A DNA stretch of 33,389 nucleotides from the NCBI GenBank assembly GCA_002339085.1, contig DDDX01000083.1, positions 21,373 to 54,761 on the forward strand, in the 5' to 3' direction. The position numbers were made by a program, and so were the translations under genes. Within the stretch, counting starts at the first letter, position 1, and every line of letters starts with the position of its first letter. Under the pieces are notes generated by a model, which saw only the letters and a list, made by a program, of their open reading frames with translations, did no database searches and was not told the DNA's origin. The DNA comes from Cellvibrionales bacterium UBA1969. Lineage in GTDB: Bacteria > Pseudomonadota > Gammaproteobacteria > Pseudomonadales > UBA7434. Below are positions 1-7,604 of this stretch, one piece after another.

Positions 1-1052
1 CTAATTTCGGGAAAAGTTTTTTGCAGTAAGGGAACGAACACTTCGTTCAATGCCAACCCAAGAATTGCTGGCTCATCGGGCGGTCGCCCAGTATAGGTGC
101 TATGGTAGATAGGCTTATTGCGATGCGTGATTGCGGTTACTGTTAATACTGGGAAGCGATCAACTTCATTGTAGTAACCGGTATGATCACCAAAAGGACC
201 TTCATCAGCCATTTCGTCGGGTTGAATAACCCCTTCTAAAATAATTTCAGCATGAGCAGGCACTTGTAAATCTGAATGTAGGCATTCAGCGACTTCTGTT
301 TTAGCGCCTCGAAGTAAGCCCGCAAACGCATATTCAGACAGGTTGTCAGGCACGGGAGTCACAGCTCCTAAGGTCGTGGCTGGGTCGGCACCCAAGGCAA
401 TGGCGACAGGAAATCCTTGGCCTGGGTGTTGTTGTTGCCATTCTTTAAAATCTAAAGCACCGCCGCGATGCGATAACCAGCGCATGATTAATTTATTTTT
501 ACCGATCACCTGCATGCGGTAAATGCCAAGATTTTGTCGAGTTTTATTGGGCCCCTTGGTAATGACTAAGGGCCAAGTGATGAGCGGGCCTGCATCGCCT
601 GGCCAACAGGTCTGAATCGGTAGACGCGATAAATCTACCTGCTCACCTATCGACTGCTGGGTTTGACAAGGTGGCTTCTTGATAGTTTTGGGATTCATAT
701 TGAGCACCTGCTTGAAAATAGGTGCTTTTTCCCACATGTCTTTTAAGCCCTTTGGCGGCTCGGGTTCTTTTAAAAAGGCCAATAATTTGCCAATTTCACG
801 CAGAGCAGAGACATCGGTCTCACCCATTGCAAGGGCAACGCGTTGCTCGGTACCAAACAGGTTGCCTAGCACTGGCATATCATGGCCGATGGGATTTTCA
901 AATAAGATAGCAGGGCCACCCTGTTTTAAAGAGCGGTCACAAATTTCTGTCATTTCGAGATAGGGATCAATGGGCTGTGAGATTCTAACTAATTGACCAT
1001 GGTCCTCTAGGTAGCCGATGAAGTCACGCAAATTATTAAATTGCAAACTCAT
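1..1052 (-). CDS. ubiD: UbiD family decarboxylase (3-octaprenyl-4-hydroxybenzoate carboxy-lyase), C-terminus cut by window edge
   Basis: The frame opens at an ATG (complement of 1050-1052) reading MSLQFNNLRDFIGYLEDHGQ and stays open to base 1, giving about 350 residues; the family is usually about 490, so roughly the last 140 are outside the window. UbiD removes the carboxyl group of the polyprenyl-hydroxybenzoate ubiquinone precursor using prenylated FMN. Family landmarks visible are the N-terminal region with FENPIGHDMPVLGNLFGT, and the active-site stretch EGPFGDHTGYYN near residue 280, which carries the acidic residues of the catalytic triad. The start lies 12 bp after the rho stop on the same strand, so rho and ubiD probably share a transcript. 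There is no strong ribosome binding site; a small hairpin (ATCGC/GCGAT) spans the rho stop just upstream. Confidence 0.95.
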   Translation of the reverse strand, partial: MSLQFNNLRDFIGYLEDHGQLVRISQPIDPYLEMTEICDRSLKQGGPAILFENPIGHDMPVLGNLFGTEQRVALAMGETDVSALREIGKLLAFLKEPEPPKGLKDMWEKAPIFKQVLNMNPKTIKKPPCQTQQSIGEQVDLSRLPIQTCWPGDAGPLITWPLVITKGPNKTRQNLGIYRMQVIGKNKLIMRWLSHRGGALDFKEWQQQHPGQGFPVAIALGADPATTLGAVTPVPDNLSEYAFAGLLRGAKTEVAECLHSDLQVPAHAEIILEGVIQPDEMADEGPFGDHTGYYNEVDRFPVLTVTAITHRNKPIYHSTYTGRPPDEPAILGLALNEVFVPLLQKTFPEI

Positions 1053-1064
1053 AGTCTATGATCG

Positions 1065-2345
1065 CTAAGCGATTTTTCCAGTTTTTTGACGTTTCATAGA
1101 CGTAAAGAATTCACCATTAGTTTTGGTGTCTTTGAGTTTATCAATAAGAAACTCAACTGCTTGAGTATCCTCCATAGAGTGCAGCAGTTTGCGTAAAATC
1201 CACATGTGCTGAAGCTCTTCTTCTTTGGTTAGTAGTTCTTCGCGGCGAGTGCCTGAGCGTCGTACATTAATTGCCGGGTAGACCCGCTTTTCAGCCACCT
1301 TACGGTCAAGATGAAGCTCCATATTACCCGTACCTTTAAACTCTTCGTAAATAACCTCATCCATTTTTGAACCTGTGTCGATCAATGCCGTCGCGATGAT
1401 CGTAAGGCTACCACCTTCTTCAATATTCCTTGCCGCGCCAAAAAAACGCTTAGGTCGTTCCAGTGCATGGGCATCGACACCACCCGTTAGGACTTTACCT
1501 GAGCTGGGAATAATAGTGTTGTAAGCGCGAGCAAGCCGTGTGATTGAGTCTAGTAAAATAATAACGTTACGTTTATGCTCGGTTAGACGTTTGGCTTTTT
1601 CGATAACCATTTCAGCAACTTGAACGTGTCGTGCAGGCGGCTCATCAAAAGTGCTGGCGATAACCTCTGCGGCGCGTACCGAGCGCTCCATTTCAGTTAC
1701 TTCTTCTGGTCGTTCATCAATTAGTAACACAATCACATAGCACTCAGGATTGTTGCGAATAATCGCTTGGGCCATATTTTGCAGGATTAATGTTTTACCC
1801 GCTTTAGGTGGTGAAACAATCAGTCCGCGTTGGCCTTTACCAATGGGGGCGCTTAAATCAATAATGCGGCCTGATAAATCTTCGGTACTGCCATTGCCTG
1901 ATTCCAGCGTTAAACGCTCATCTGGGAAAAGCGGGGTTAAGTTTTCAAATAATATTTTTTGTTTTGAATTGTCGGGCTTATCAAAATTAATTTCACTCAC
2001 TTTTAATAAAGCAAAATAGCGCTCACCGTCTTTAGGTGGTCGAATTTTCCCTGCAATGGTATCGCCGGTACGCAAATTGAAGCGCCTTATTTGGCTCGGT
2101 GATACATAAATATCATCGGGTCCAGCAAGGTAAGAGCAGTCAGCAGAGCGGAGAAAACCAAAACCATCTTGCAAAATTTCTAGTACTCCATCACCGTAAA
2201 TATCCTCCCCACCTTTAGCGTGCCGCTTGAGAATAGAAAAAATAATGTCTTGTTTGCGAGAGCGAGCAACGTTATCGAGACCCATGGTCTCAGCAATTTT
2301 AACGAGTTCGGAAATGGGTTTAGCTTTTAGGTCGGTTAAATTCAT
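1065..2345 (-). CDS. rho: Transcription termination factor Rho
   Basis: This is a 426-residue protein, slightly longer than the 419-residue E. coli Rho. Rho is a hexameric RNA helicase that terminates untranslated transcripts. In order I see the N-terminal helical Rho domain (residues 1-45), the cold-shock-like RNA-binding domain with DGFGFLR and DDIYVSPSQIRRF (about 59-91), Walker A PPKAGKT (179-185), Walker B VIILLDS (261-267), the Q-loop SGKVLTGGVDA (282-292) and the R-loop EEFKGTGNMELHL. A seven-residue basic tail (QKTGKIA) extends past the usual end. It follows a long non-coding leader and precedes ubiD by 12 bp. Identification is secure. Confidence 0.98.
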   Translation of the reverse strand: MNLTDLKAKPISELVKIAETMGLDNVARSRKQDIIFSILKRHAKGGEDIYGDGVLEILQDGFGFLRSADCSYLAGPDDIYVSPSQIRRFNLRTGDTIAGKIRPPKDGERYFALLKVSEINFDKPDNSKQKILFENLTPLFPDERLTLESGNGSTEDLSGRIIDLSAPIGKGQRGLIVSPPKAGKTLILQNMAQAIIRNNPECYVIVLLIDERPEEVTEMERSVRAAEVIASTFDEPPARHVQVAEMVIEKAKRLTEHKRNVIILLDSITRLARAYNTIIPSSGKVLTGGVDAHALERPKRFFGAARNIEEGGSLTIIATALIDTGSKMDEVIYEEFKGTGNMELHLDRKVAEKRVYPAINVRRSGTRREELLTKEEELQHMWILRKLLHSMEDTQAVEFLIDKLKDTKTNGEFFTSMKRQKTGKIA

Positions 2346-2863
2346 AGTTAGGATTGACTGTCATAAATTAAGAAATGGTTTAGCCATAAAGACTAAAGGG
2401 TGAGGGTTAGATAGTGATTCAAATATTTTGGTTATGTCTCAGTTTTGCTATACGAAGCTACACGAATATTAAAAAGTTAGGCAGTTAGAAACGAGCTTAC
2501 AAAGATTTATCTCTGGATGTCGCACACTATCAGTCATATAAAAACATGATTTGGTTAAGAGTTATGACGAGGTTGATTGACTGCAGAGGTATAAATTTAA
2601 TTATAAGCCTACTTTAGCACCATAAATTAGCATCGTCTAGCCAAAATCAAAGCTTTTTTAATTAACCTCGTTTTGACTGTGTTGAAACTAACGTGCTATT
2701 TCAAATCTGTGAATCACTTTACTTAAAAGCAGTATTAAGATATTTCTAGTAGCAGGCAGATACGGTTTTTACCATTGCTATGGCTCGCTACTTTGCCACT
2801 AAATAGCCGCTATTAAGCGTAAGTAAAAACCTGTAAATCCTTTTAAAACAATAACTTAATTTT
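2346..2863. other. 518-bp non-coding gap: rho leader and trxA 3' region
   Basis: No credible gene is present on either strand; all frames are broken by frequent stops. On the minus strand it runs from the trxA stop to the rho ATG. It contains a consensus-like -10 hexamer about 255 nt before rho and a 12-bp inverted repeat with one mismatch (ACGAGGTTGATT at 2567-2578 against AATTAACCTCGT at 2660-2671). E. coli rho has an autoregulated leader of similar length, but I find no rhoL-like peptide beyond a five-codon ATG frame. There is no canonical intrinsic terminator after trxA; the short odd palindrome AATAGCCGCTATT near 2803 has no U-tract. Confidence 0.6.
2600..2605 (-). promoter_or_regulatory. 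Possible -10 element for rho
   Basis: On the minus strand this reads TATAAT, a perfect sigma70 -10 hexamer. A start about 7 nt downstream would give a rho leader of roughly 248 nt, close to the length known in E. coli. No good -35 box is present at 16-18 bp upstream, so this is a weak call. Confidence 0.3.
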
Positions 2864-3190
2864 TTATAAGCTGGAATCGACAAATTCTTCAAGCTGGGTT
2901 TTCGATAGAGCGCCGACTTTGGTGGCCTGAGCACTGCCGTCTTTAAAAACCATTAATGTGGGAATGCCACGAATACCGTGTTTTTGGGCAATTTCTTTAT
3001 TACTGTCGACATCAACTTTTACAATTTTTATTTTTCCAGCATAGGACTCAGCGACTTCTTCTAGAACGGGGGCAATCATCTTGCAAGGTCCACACCATTC
3101 AGCCCAGTAGTCTACGAGCACAGGAATGTCTGAATTAATGACTTCCGCTTCAAATGAAGCATCAGTGGCGTGAACGATATTATTACTCAT
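2864..3190 (-). CDS. trxA: Thioredoxin 1
   Basis: The 108-residue length is typical of TrxA, the cytoplasmic dithiol-disulfide reductant for ribonucleotide reductase and many other targets. The active site WCGPC is at residues 32-36 within YWAEWCGPCKMIAPVLEE, followed by KVDVDSN and the cis-proline segment RGIPTLMVFKDG. A strong ribosome binding site (AGGAGA) lies just before the ATG. The gene stands upstream of rho on the same strand, as in many gammaproteobacteria. An 18-bp palindrome sits about 44 bp upstream of its start. Confidence 0.97.
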   Translation of the reverse strand: MSNNIVHATDASFEAEVINSDIPVLVDYWAEWCGPCKMIAPVLEEVAESYAGKIKIVKVDVDSNKEIAQKHGIRGIPTLMVFKDGSAQATKVGALSKTQLEEFVDSSL

Positions 3191-3233
3191 AGCTTTCTCC
3201 TGGTCTCATCTAGGACACCTAAAAATAACGAGG

Positions 3234-3251
3234 TCGCTCATTAATGAGCGA
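3234..3251. repeat. Perfect 18-bp palindrome upstream of trxA
   Basis: TCGCTCATTAATGAGCGA is identical to its reverse complement. It lies 44-61 bp before the trxA ATG, in a position suited to a repressor operator or a 5'-UTR hairpin (six-pair stem CGCTCA/TGAGCG closed by TTAA). No U-tract follows on either strand, so it is not an intrinsic terminator. Confidence 0.75.
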
Positions 3252-3370
3252 ACAAAAATTGATCGAAAATAAACTTGATAAAAACAGTTTAACAGCCTTT
3301 CTGTAAAGACGATATAAATAACTTTTGGGGCTACTTACTGATATTTCAAGTCGATAAAAAATTATCCGAA

Positions 3371-3778
3371 TTAAGCTGATCGTTTAAACGCTGCGAGTGC
3401 AATGATAGCAGTGGATAGTTCATAAATAATGGCCCCAAACGTATACCAAGTGACATCATCGACGTTCTGGTTTTGAGTAGAGACAGAAACGCCCATTAAC
3501 AGTAAGAAGAGTAATCGACTGAGGCCTAAACCACCTATAGCAAAGCCAATAGAAAGAAGTGCAGACCGCGCGTAATAATTATTGAATGCTGAAAATAATA
3601 ACCAAAATCCAAAACCCAATTGTAGCCCACCATACATTGCGGCTGTTTCGATATAGGCATCAGCACCGGTCATCGTATAGCCAATGTAGTTAACAGGCAC
3701 ATTTGGGTCATATAAACAAACTCCACCATAGGCAACAAATACTAAACCCGTGACCCATAGAATAAATTTACCCAACAT
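3371..3778 (-). CDS. DUF4345-type small membrane protein
   Basis: This is a 135-residue protein of unknown function with about four hydrophobic helices: residues 4-22, a glycine-rich segment 48-64, 73-94 and 115-131. The overall plan (N-terminal helix, short loop with YDPNVP, AYIETAAMYGGLQLGFG, a third helix, and a C-terminal helix) resembles the DUF4345 family. A G-rich ribosome binding site precedes the ATG. It is on the same strand as trxA but 180 bp from it, with its own upstream space, so it is probably transcribed separately. The protein is certain; the family name is from pattern recognition only. Confidence 0.75.
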   Translation of the reverse strand: MLGKFILWVTGLVFVAYGGVCLYDPNVPVNYIGYTMTGADAYIETAAMYGGLQLGFGFWLLFSAFNNYYARSALLSIGFAIGGLGLSRLLFLLLMGVSVSTQNQNVDDVTWYTFGAIIYELSTAIIALAAFKRSA

Positions 3779-3961
3779 ATATTCCCCCCTTGGCTAAGCC
3801 GTTAATTGTCTAGGAATGAGTATAAGCCAAGCTGAGGCTAAACTCTATCTGGGCGTAACGATTAAATATGGCTATTCGGTCATGAAATAATTAGGTCGAT
3901 GAGAAAGCGGCTACTATGAATAACTTAGGTGCCAAGAAAAAAATTGGATGATTTCTCGCTA

Positions 3962-4162
3962 CTAATAATGCGGTGGAGGCTGATCATCAATGACTTTTTG
4001 ATTATCATTATTGAGTGATTGCAGATGTGTTCGCATACGATGCTGCTCATTTTTAAGCGAGTCAATTTGCTGTTGCTGAGAATAAACTACGTCCGATAAC
4101 TCAGTGATACTTTGTTCTAAAAAGGCAATTTTAACCTCTATTTCCATGACTTTATTCGACAT
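3962..4162 (-). CDS. slyX: SlyX family protein
   Basis: The 66-residue product is a short coiled coil with heptad-like leucine/isoleucine spacing from residue 8 to 50 (EVKIAFLEQSITELSDVV...), ending in the family signature PPPHY. SlyX is a small conserved gammaproteobacterial protein without a settled biochemical role, often near FKBP-type isomerases (in E. coli next to slyD and fkpA). Here an FKBP lipoprotein lies about 1 kb away on the other strand. The ribosome binding site is weak; a second in-frame ATG lies five codons in. Family assignment is firm, function unknown. Confidence 0.9.
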   Translation of the reverse strand: MSNKVMEIEVKIAFLEQSITELSDVVYSQQQQIDSLKNEQHRMRTHLQSLNNDNQKVIDDQPPPHY

Positions 4163-4370
4163 AAATTTATTTCTGCAAATGAATGATTGGTCTTCGCCTT
4201 ATGTTGGGCACGTGTCTTTTATCTGTTTGGGATTATACGGGCTAAATATGCCAGCCACTAATAATTTTTTATCGAATGGTAGCATAAGCTTGGCTTCTAG
4301 ACTGTTATAGTTATTGAGGAGCAAGAAGCTGTTTACCAATTGAAAGAGGTTTATAATAAGGAAAATACTC

Positions 4371-4388
4371 ATGGTGCATATTAAATGA
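4371..4388 (+). CDS. Possible five-codon leader minigene coupled to the DUF2390 gene
   Basis: An AAGGA ribosome binding site (4358-4362) is followed at good spacing by ATG GTG CAT ATT AAA TGA, encoding MVHIK. Its stop overlaps the start of the next gene as ATGA at 4385-4388. The downstream gene has no ribosome binding site of its own at proper spacing, so translation may arrive by coupling. This is an inference from spacing alone; the downstream ATG could instead be reached directly from the distant AAGGA. Confidence 0.3.
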   Translation: MVHIK

Positions 4389-4906
4389 ATAGTTTGTGGT
4401 CTTTTTCAGTGACAATTTACAGGGCTGAAGAAGTCAAGCAACTTTGCTTACAGTTACAAGAAGAGGCAGAAATTGATATCTGCCTGTTTTTATCTTTAGT
4501 ATGGCTGGGCGCGAATGGTACTTCGCTCGATAGGCCGACAATTATTTCGCTGTATCATTCGATCGCACGCTGGCAATCTTTAGTCACTGCCCGCTTAAGA
4601 GGCTACCGTTTGGCTTGTTATGATGCTAAAGATTCATCATCAAAATCAATACTTAGCAAGCTGAAAAGGCGATTTTATCCAATTTTAAAAACGCTTGAAC
4701 TAAATGCTGAAAAAGCAACATTTTGGCGGATAAATCACTTTCTTCAGCCCACACCACAAGCCAATGGTCAACTAGCGCTTGAGCGGCAGGCATTTGCAAT
4801 TGAACATAATTTAGCAAACTATTTTTCCTTAGATATTATTAATAGAGCACAAAGGCATAAATCTGAGCAGATAGGCCGCATTTTGTTAAATTATTTGCCC
4901 AGTTAG
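4385..4906 (+). CDS. DUF2390 / TIGR02444 family protein
   Basis: This is a 173-residue soluble helical protein. The opening LWSFSVTIYRAEEVKQLCLQ, then INIC-like EIDICLFLSLVWLGANG, and later SLVTARLRGYR match the TIGR02444/DUF2390 pattern of gammaproteobacterial proteins of unknown function (WxFxxxxY...CLxLQ...VNxLLxLxWL...VxxLRxxRR). No signal peptide, membrane segment or catalytic motif is evident. It is divergent from slyX across a 222-bp spacer. The start overlaps the stop of a possible leader minigene. Confidence 0.75.
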   Translation: MNSLWSFSVTIYRAEEVKQLCLQLQEEAEIDICLFLSLVWLGANGTSLDRPTIISLYHSIARWQSLVTARLRGYRLACYDAKDSSSKSILSKLKRRFYPILKTLELNAEKATFWRINHFLQPTPQANGQLALERQAFAIEHNLANYFSLDIINRAQRHKSEQIGRILLNYLPS

Positions 4907-5078
4907 TCATTTTGGTCGTCCAATGGTCAGTATCTCTGTATACTTGACGATCCAAATTATAATGTCATTCCTTGCTCGCTAATCGCTTATCAGGCGGCTG
5001 TAGCTAAGGCTTGATACAGGTATCTCTATTTATATCTTGACTGAACTTTTGTCCGATATTGGCTGAGTGTAAATAGAC

Positions 5079-5084
5079 TATAAT
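5079..5084 (+). promoter_or_regulatory. Possible -10 element for the FKBP lipoprotein gene
   Basis: The sequence reads TATAAT 33 bp before the ATG at 5118. The -35 region at 17-bp spacing (ATATTG) is poor, so this is a modest call. Confidence 0.35.
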
Positions 5085-5117
5085 GCGGGTTACTAACAAT
5101 AAACTGAAATATTTGGG

Positions 5118-5864
5118 ATGAAACTAATGAATATAGTTAAAACAGGAATCGCTACCGCGATCGTGATAGGCGCTATCAGTGGCTGCGAGCAATCAATATC
5201 AGACTTGTCTCGTGCTTCTGATAAGCCAGAATCAGAGCTTGCGATGCAGAGTTATGCCTTGGGTCATAATATAGGTAGTAGCTTGAAAGCGGCAGGCATT
5301 GAAATTGATTCTGCTTACTTTAATGCCGGCTTTTACGACGTAGCAGATGGTAGTCAGCTTATGAGTCAAGAGGAAATTCAAACAGCATTAATGAATTTAC
5401 AAAAAGCGACTCAAGAAGCTCAACAAGCTAAAATGATTGCTAAGTTAGAGGATAACTTGAAAGCCTCTGAAGCAAGCTTAGCCGCTAATACAGAACAAGA
5501 AGGAGTTGTGGTCACAGAAAGCGGTTTACAATATAAGGTGATTACGGCAGGCGACGGTGCAATACCTACGGCTACAGATAGCGTGACGGTTCACTATGAA
5601 GGCCGACTGTTTGACGGTACGGTATTCGATAGTTCGATTGCTCGAGGTGAACCTGTGACATTTCCAGTCGGCGGTGTTATTCCTGGTTGGACAGAGGCAC
5701 TACAGCTGATGCCAGTCGGCTCAAAGTGGCAATTGTTCATTCCATCAAATTTAGCTTATGGTGAAAGTGGTGCGGGCGGTCAGATTGAGCCAAATATGGC
5801 ATTAGTATTTGATGTCGAATTATTGGCGATCGCAGAAGATGAGGAAGCCACGGACGCTGAATAG
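5118..5864 (+). CDS. FKBP-type peptidyl-prolyl isomerase, lipoprotein (FkpA/Mip-like)
   Basis: This 248-residue protein catalyses cis-trans isomerisation at proline and probably acts in the periplasm. The signal peptide ends in lipobox ISGC (Cys23), so it should be lipidated. Residues about 37-120 form the FKBP_N dimerisation region (AMQSYALGHNIGSSLKAAGIEID...), rich in Ala/Gln/Glu coiled coil. Residues about 145-240 are the FKBP catalytic domain, with VHYEGRLFDGTVFDSS, FPVGGVIPGWTEALQLMPVG, LAYGESG and FDVELL. A second ATG nine bases downstream (5127) has the better-spaced GGGATG ribosome binding site and could be the true start. It is convergent with the WD40 lipoprotein gene. Confidence 0.93.
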   Translation: MKLMNIVKTGIATAIVIGAISGCEQSISDLSRASDKPESELAMQSYALGHNIGSSLKAAGIEIDSAYFNAGFYDVADGSQLMSQEEIQTALMNLQKATQEAQQAKMIAKLEDNLKASEASLAANTEQEGVVVTESGLQYKVITAGDGAIPTATDSVTVHYEGRLFDGTVFDSSIARGEPVTFPVGGVIPGWTEALQLMPVGSKWQLFIPSNLAYGESGAGGQIEPNMALVFDVELLAIAEDEEATDAE

Positions 5865-5869
5865 TTGTT

Positions 5870-5928
5870 TCGGTTTAAATAGGCTGAGCTGTGGTGTTAG
5901 TGTTCATAACATGGCTCAGTTAAACCGA
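5870..5928. repeat. Large inverted repeat between convergent FKBP and WD40 genes
   Basis: A 9-bp outer stem (TCGGTTTAA 5870-5878 with TTAAACCGA 5920-5928) and a 6-bp inner stem (CTGAGC 5884-5889 with GCTCAG 5914-5919) are separated by a 5-nt bulge on one side. The right arm includes the WD40 stop codon and its last codons. There is no U-tract on either side, so it is not a textbook intrinsic terminator, though it could stop or protect both convergent transcripts. Confidence 0.6.
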
Positions 5929-6902
5929 TGCAGCACACCATTTGTTGTTATGGCACTGTAGTGATTATCACTGCCAAAAGCCACAGCTAACACCGCAGAC
6001 TTATTAGGCCTAATAAAATATCGCTTTGGCATCTTCCATTCGCGGCTAAGCCTAAAATTTTTTATATCCCATAACTGTACGATACCTGCTGCCGTCCCCG
6101 TAAGTAACCATTCGTTATCACTAGAAAACTTTGCCGTTGTAAATACCCCTCCACGCTTTATAAGACCGCTTGATAGCGGTATGTCACCAAGCACATTCGC
6201 GTTATTAGTATTCCAAATCATAGCTTTGTCATATTTTGCCATGCTGAGTGCAAGGCTACCATCGGGAGAAAGTTTAACGAGGTTAACAGTCTCGTTGTGC
6301 ATGAGTTGCATGCTTTGTTTAGGATTGAGTAAATTCCAGATTTTTGCGCTGTGGTCGGTTGAGCCAGTGATTGCAATGTTTTTATTGGCATTTAGATCAA
6401 CACTGTTAACTTCGCTTTGGTGATTCAATACTACCAGGGTTGATCCTGCGCTGATGTCAATCAAGAGTGAAGTATGATTTTCAAGCGCAACAATGACGAT
6501 GTTGTTGCGATCGACTATCGCAAGTTGATTGATTTTACTAGGTAATTGAAATGAATTGATGTGGTTGCCGTCAACAGTATTCCAAATAGATAGATTTATA
6601 TTATTGCTGACCGTTGCTGCTAATTTTCCGTTATCGCTAAGCGCAACCAGGTGAATACTTTGGTCTTGATTAGGGCTATGTCGCCACTTGAAAAGCTGTT
6701 GGTTATTTTGATTCTGCCACAGGCTTGCACCATCATAGATAGAGCTAATTATGGCGAGTGAATCGTTATTATCAAACGCTGCAGAATAAATACCGTTGCT
6801 GTCTAATACTCGAGTTTCTACTGCGCCTTCGTGCCAGCAACTGACTAGTGTAAAGCTGAGACAGACCAGCAAAAAGTTAGGCGCGAATTTGCTTACTACC
6901 AT
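5916..6902 (-). CDS. WD40-repeat lipoprotein
   Basis: This is a 328-residue protein with a signal peptide ending in lipobox LVSC (Cys22), so it is predicted to be a lipid-anchored envelope protein. The rest is a beta-propeller: recurring units ending in W-D/N-like tips are visible (LSIWNTVDG, SAKIWNLLN, AMIWNTNNA, VQLWDIKN), giving about six or seven blades with characteristic SPDG and TGSTDHS turns. Such propellers are binding scaffolds; no enzymatic motif is seen. The gene is convergent with the FKBP lipoprotein gene, and both products appear to be exported lipoproteins, so a joint envelope role is possible but unproven. Confidence 0.85.
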   Translation of the reverse strand: MVVSKFAPNFLLVCLSFTLVSCWHEGAVETRVLDSNGIYSAAFDNNDSLAIISSIYDGASLWQNQNNQQLFKWRHSPNQDQSIHLVALSDNGKLAATVSNNINLSIWNTVDGNHINSFQLPSKINQLAIVDRNNIVIVALENHTSLLIDISAGSTLVVLNHQSEVNSVDLNANKNIAITGSTDHSAKIWNLLNPKQSMQLMHNETVNLVKLSPDGSLALSMAKYDKAMIWNTNNANVLGDIPLSSGLIKRGGVFTTAKFSSDNEWLLTGTAAGIVQLWDIKNFRLSREWKMPKRYFIRPNKSAVLAVAFGSDNHYSAITTNGVLHRFN

Positions 6903-6989
6903 ATTCTCGGCGCTCGCTGATATAAGGAAAATGACGACTATAACAGAAGTTTTGTCGACTATGGAATTAAGCTAAATGAAGAAATCTGC

Positions 6990-7057
6990 AAAAAAAAGGG
7001 GGGTTATTTTTTTATGGTGCTAGCGCCGCTGCCCTGAGGGGTAGCAAGCGGTGCTAG
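6990..7057 (-). terminator. Hairpin and homopolymer tracts downstream of rsd
   Basis: An 11-bp stem with one G-U pair (CTAGCGCCGCT 7020-7030 with AGCGGTGCTAG 7047-7057) lies 60 bp past the rsd stop. On the minus strand it is followed by A7, TAA, C6 and T8, so an A/T stem around a C-rich loop ends in a T8 run. This layout suggests a terminator for rsd, but the main U-run is about 22 nt away from the strong hairpin, which is unusual. Confidence 0.5.
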
Positions 7058-7115
7058 GCCATAAATGAAACGGAATTGTAGATAGGCCACTAAGCGGTCT
7101 GTCAATTAGAAAAGT

Positions 7116-7604
7116 TTAAACGTTAGCGAGTAAATCACTGTGAGCATAGTGAAGGCTTTCAATTAACTGGTCTTCGAGATCAAAGCGTGACACCAGGGTT
7201 TCACCGAGCTTGGACAAATCGCGGGCTAAAGTGGGGCAGCTGTTATTGCTATTTAAAGCATGATCAAAGCCATCATTAAAGGCCAGCGCAACTTCCGTCG
7301 TTTGGCTTACTTTCGGATAAATTTTTTGAGCAACCTCAAGACCTTTGCCATCATTAAACTCTTCCGCTTCTTGAATAAGGTGGTCATAAACCTCAAAGTG
7401 TCCCGCAGAGATATAGTCGACCATAAGCTCGCAGAAATGTCTAAGCGCTTCGGTGGTATCTGTCTGGTTCATTGCTGATGAGTCATGAACGCCGGTTATC
7501 GTGCAAAATTCAACAATTAATTCTTGTCGCTGTTGAAGCCATTTATCGAGGATTTTACTGACGCCGCCCCAACGTTCTTTAATGGTTTTGCAATTTTCTA
7601 ACAT
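7116..7604 (-). CDS. rsd: Rsd/AlgQ anti-sigma70 regulator
   Basis: The 162-residue product matches the Rsd/AlgQ family, helical proteins that bind sigma70 region 4 and influence sigma factor competition in slow growth (and alginate regulation in Pseudomonas). Family landmarks: MLENCKTIKERWGGV at the start, LRHFCELMVDYISAGHFEVYDHLIQEA in the middle, TEVALAFNDGFD and RFDLEDQLIESLH near the end. A ribosome binding site (AAAGGGA) precedes the ATG. It is a single-gene unit with a long, structured upstream region and a strong hairpin after it. Confidence 0.93.
   Translation of the reverse strand: MLENCKTIKERWGGVSKILDKWLQQRQELIVEFCTITGVHDSSAMNQTDTTEALRHFCELMVDYISAGHFEVYDHLIQEAEEFNDGKGLEVAQKIYPKVSQTTEVALAFNDGFDHALNSNNSCPTLARDLSKLGETLVSRFDLEDQLIESLHYAHSDLLANV

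Noticed and set aside
679..963. A 94-codon plus-strand frame opposite ubiD.
   Set aside because: It is a shadow of the ubiD frame, which shows clear family motifs.
2803..2815. Odd palindrome AATAGCCGCTATT after trxA as a terminator.
   Set aside because: The stem is short, the loop would be too small and no U-tract follows.
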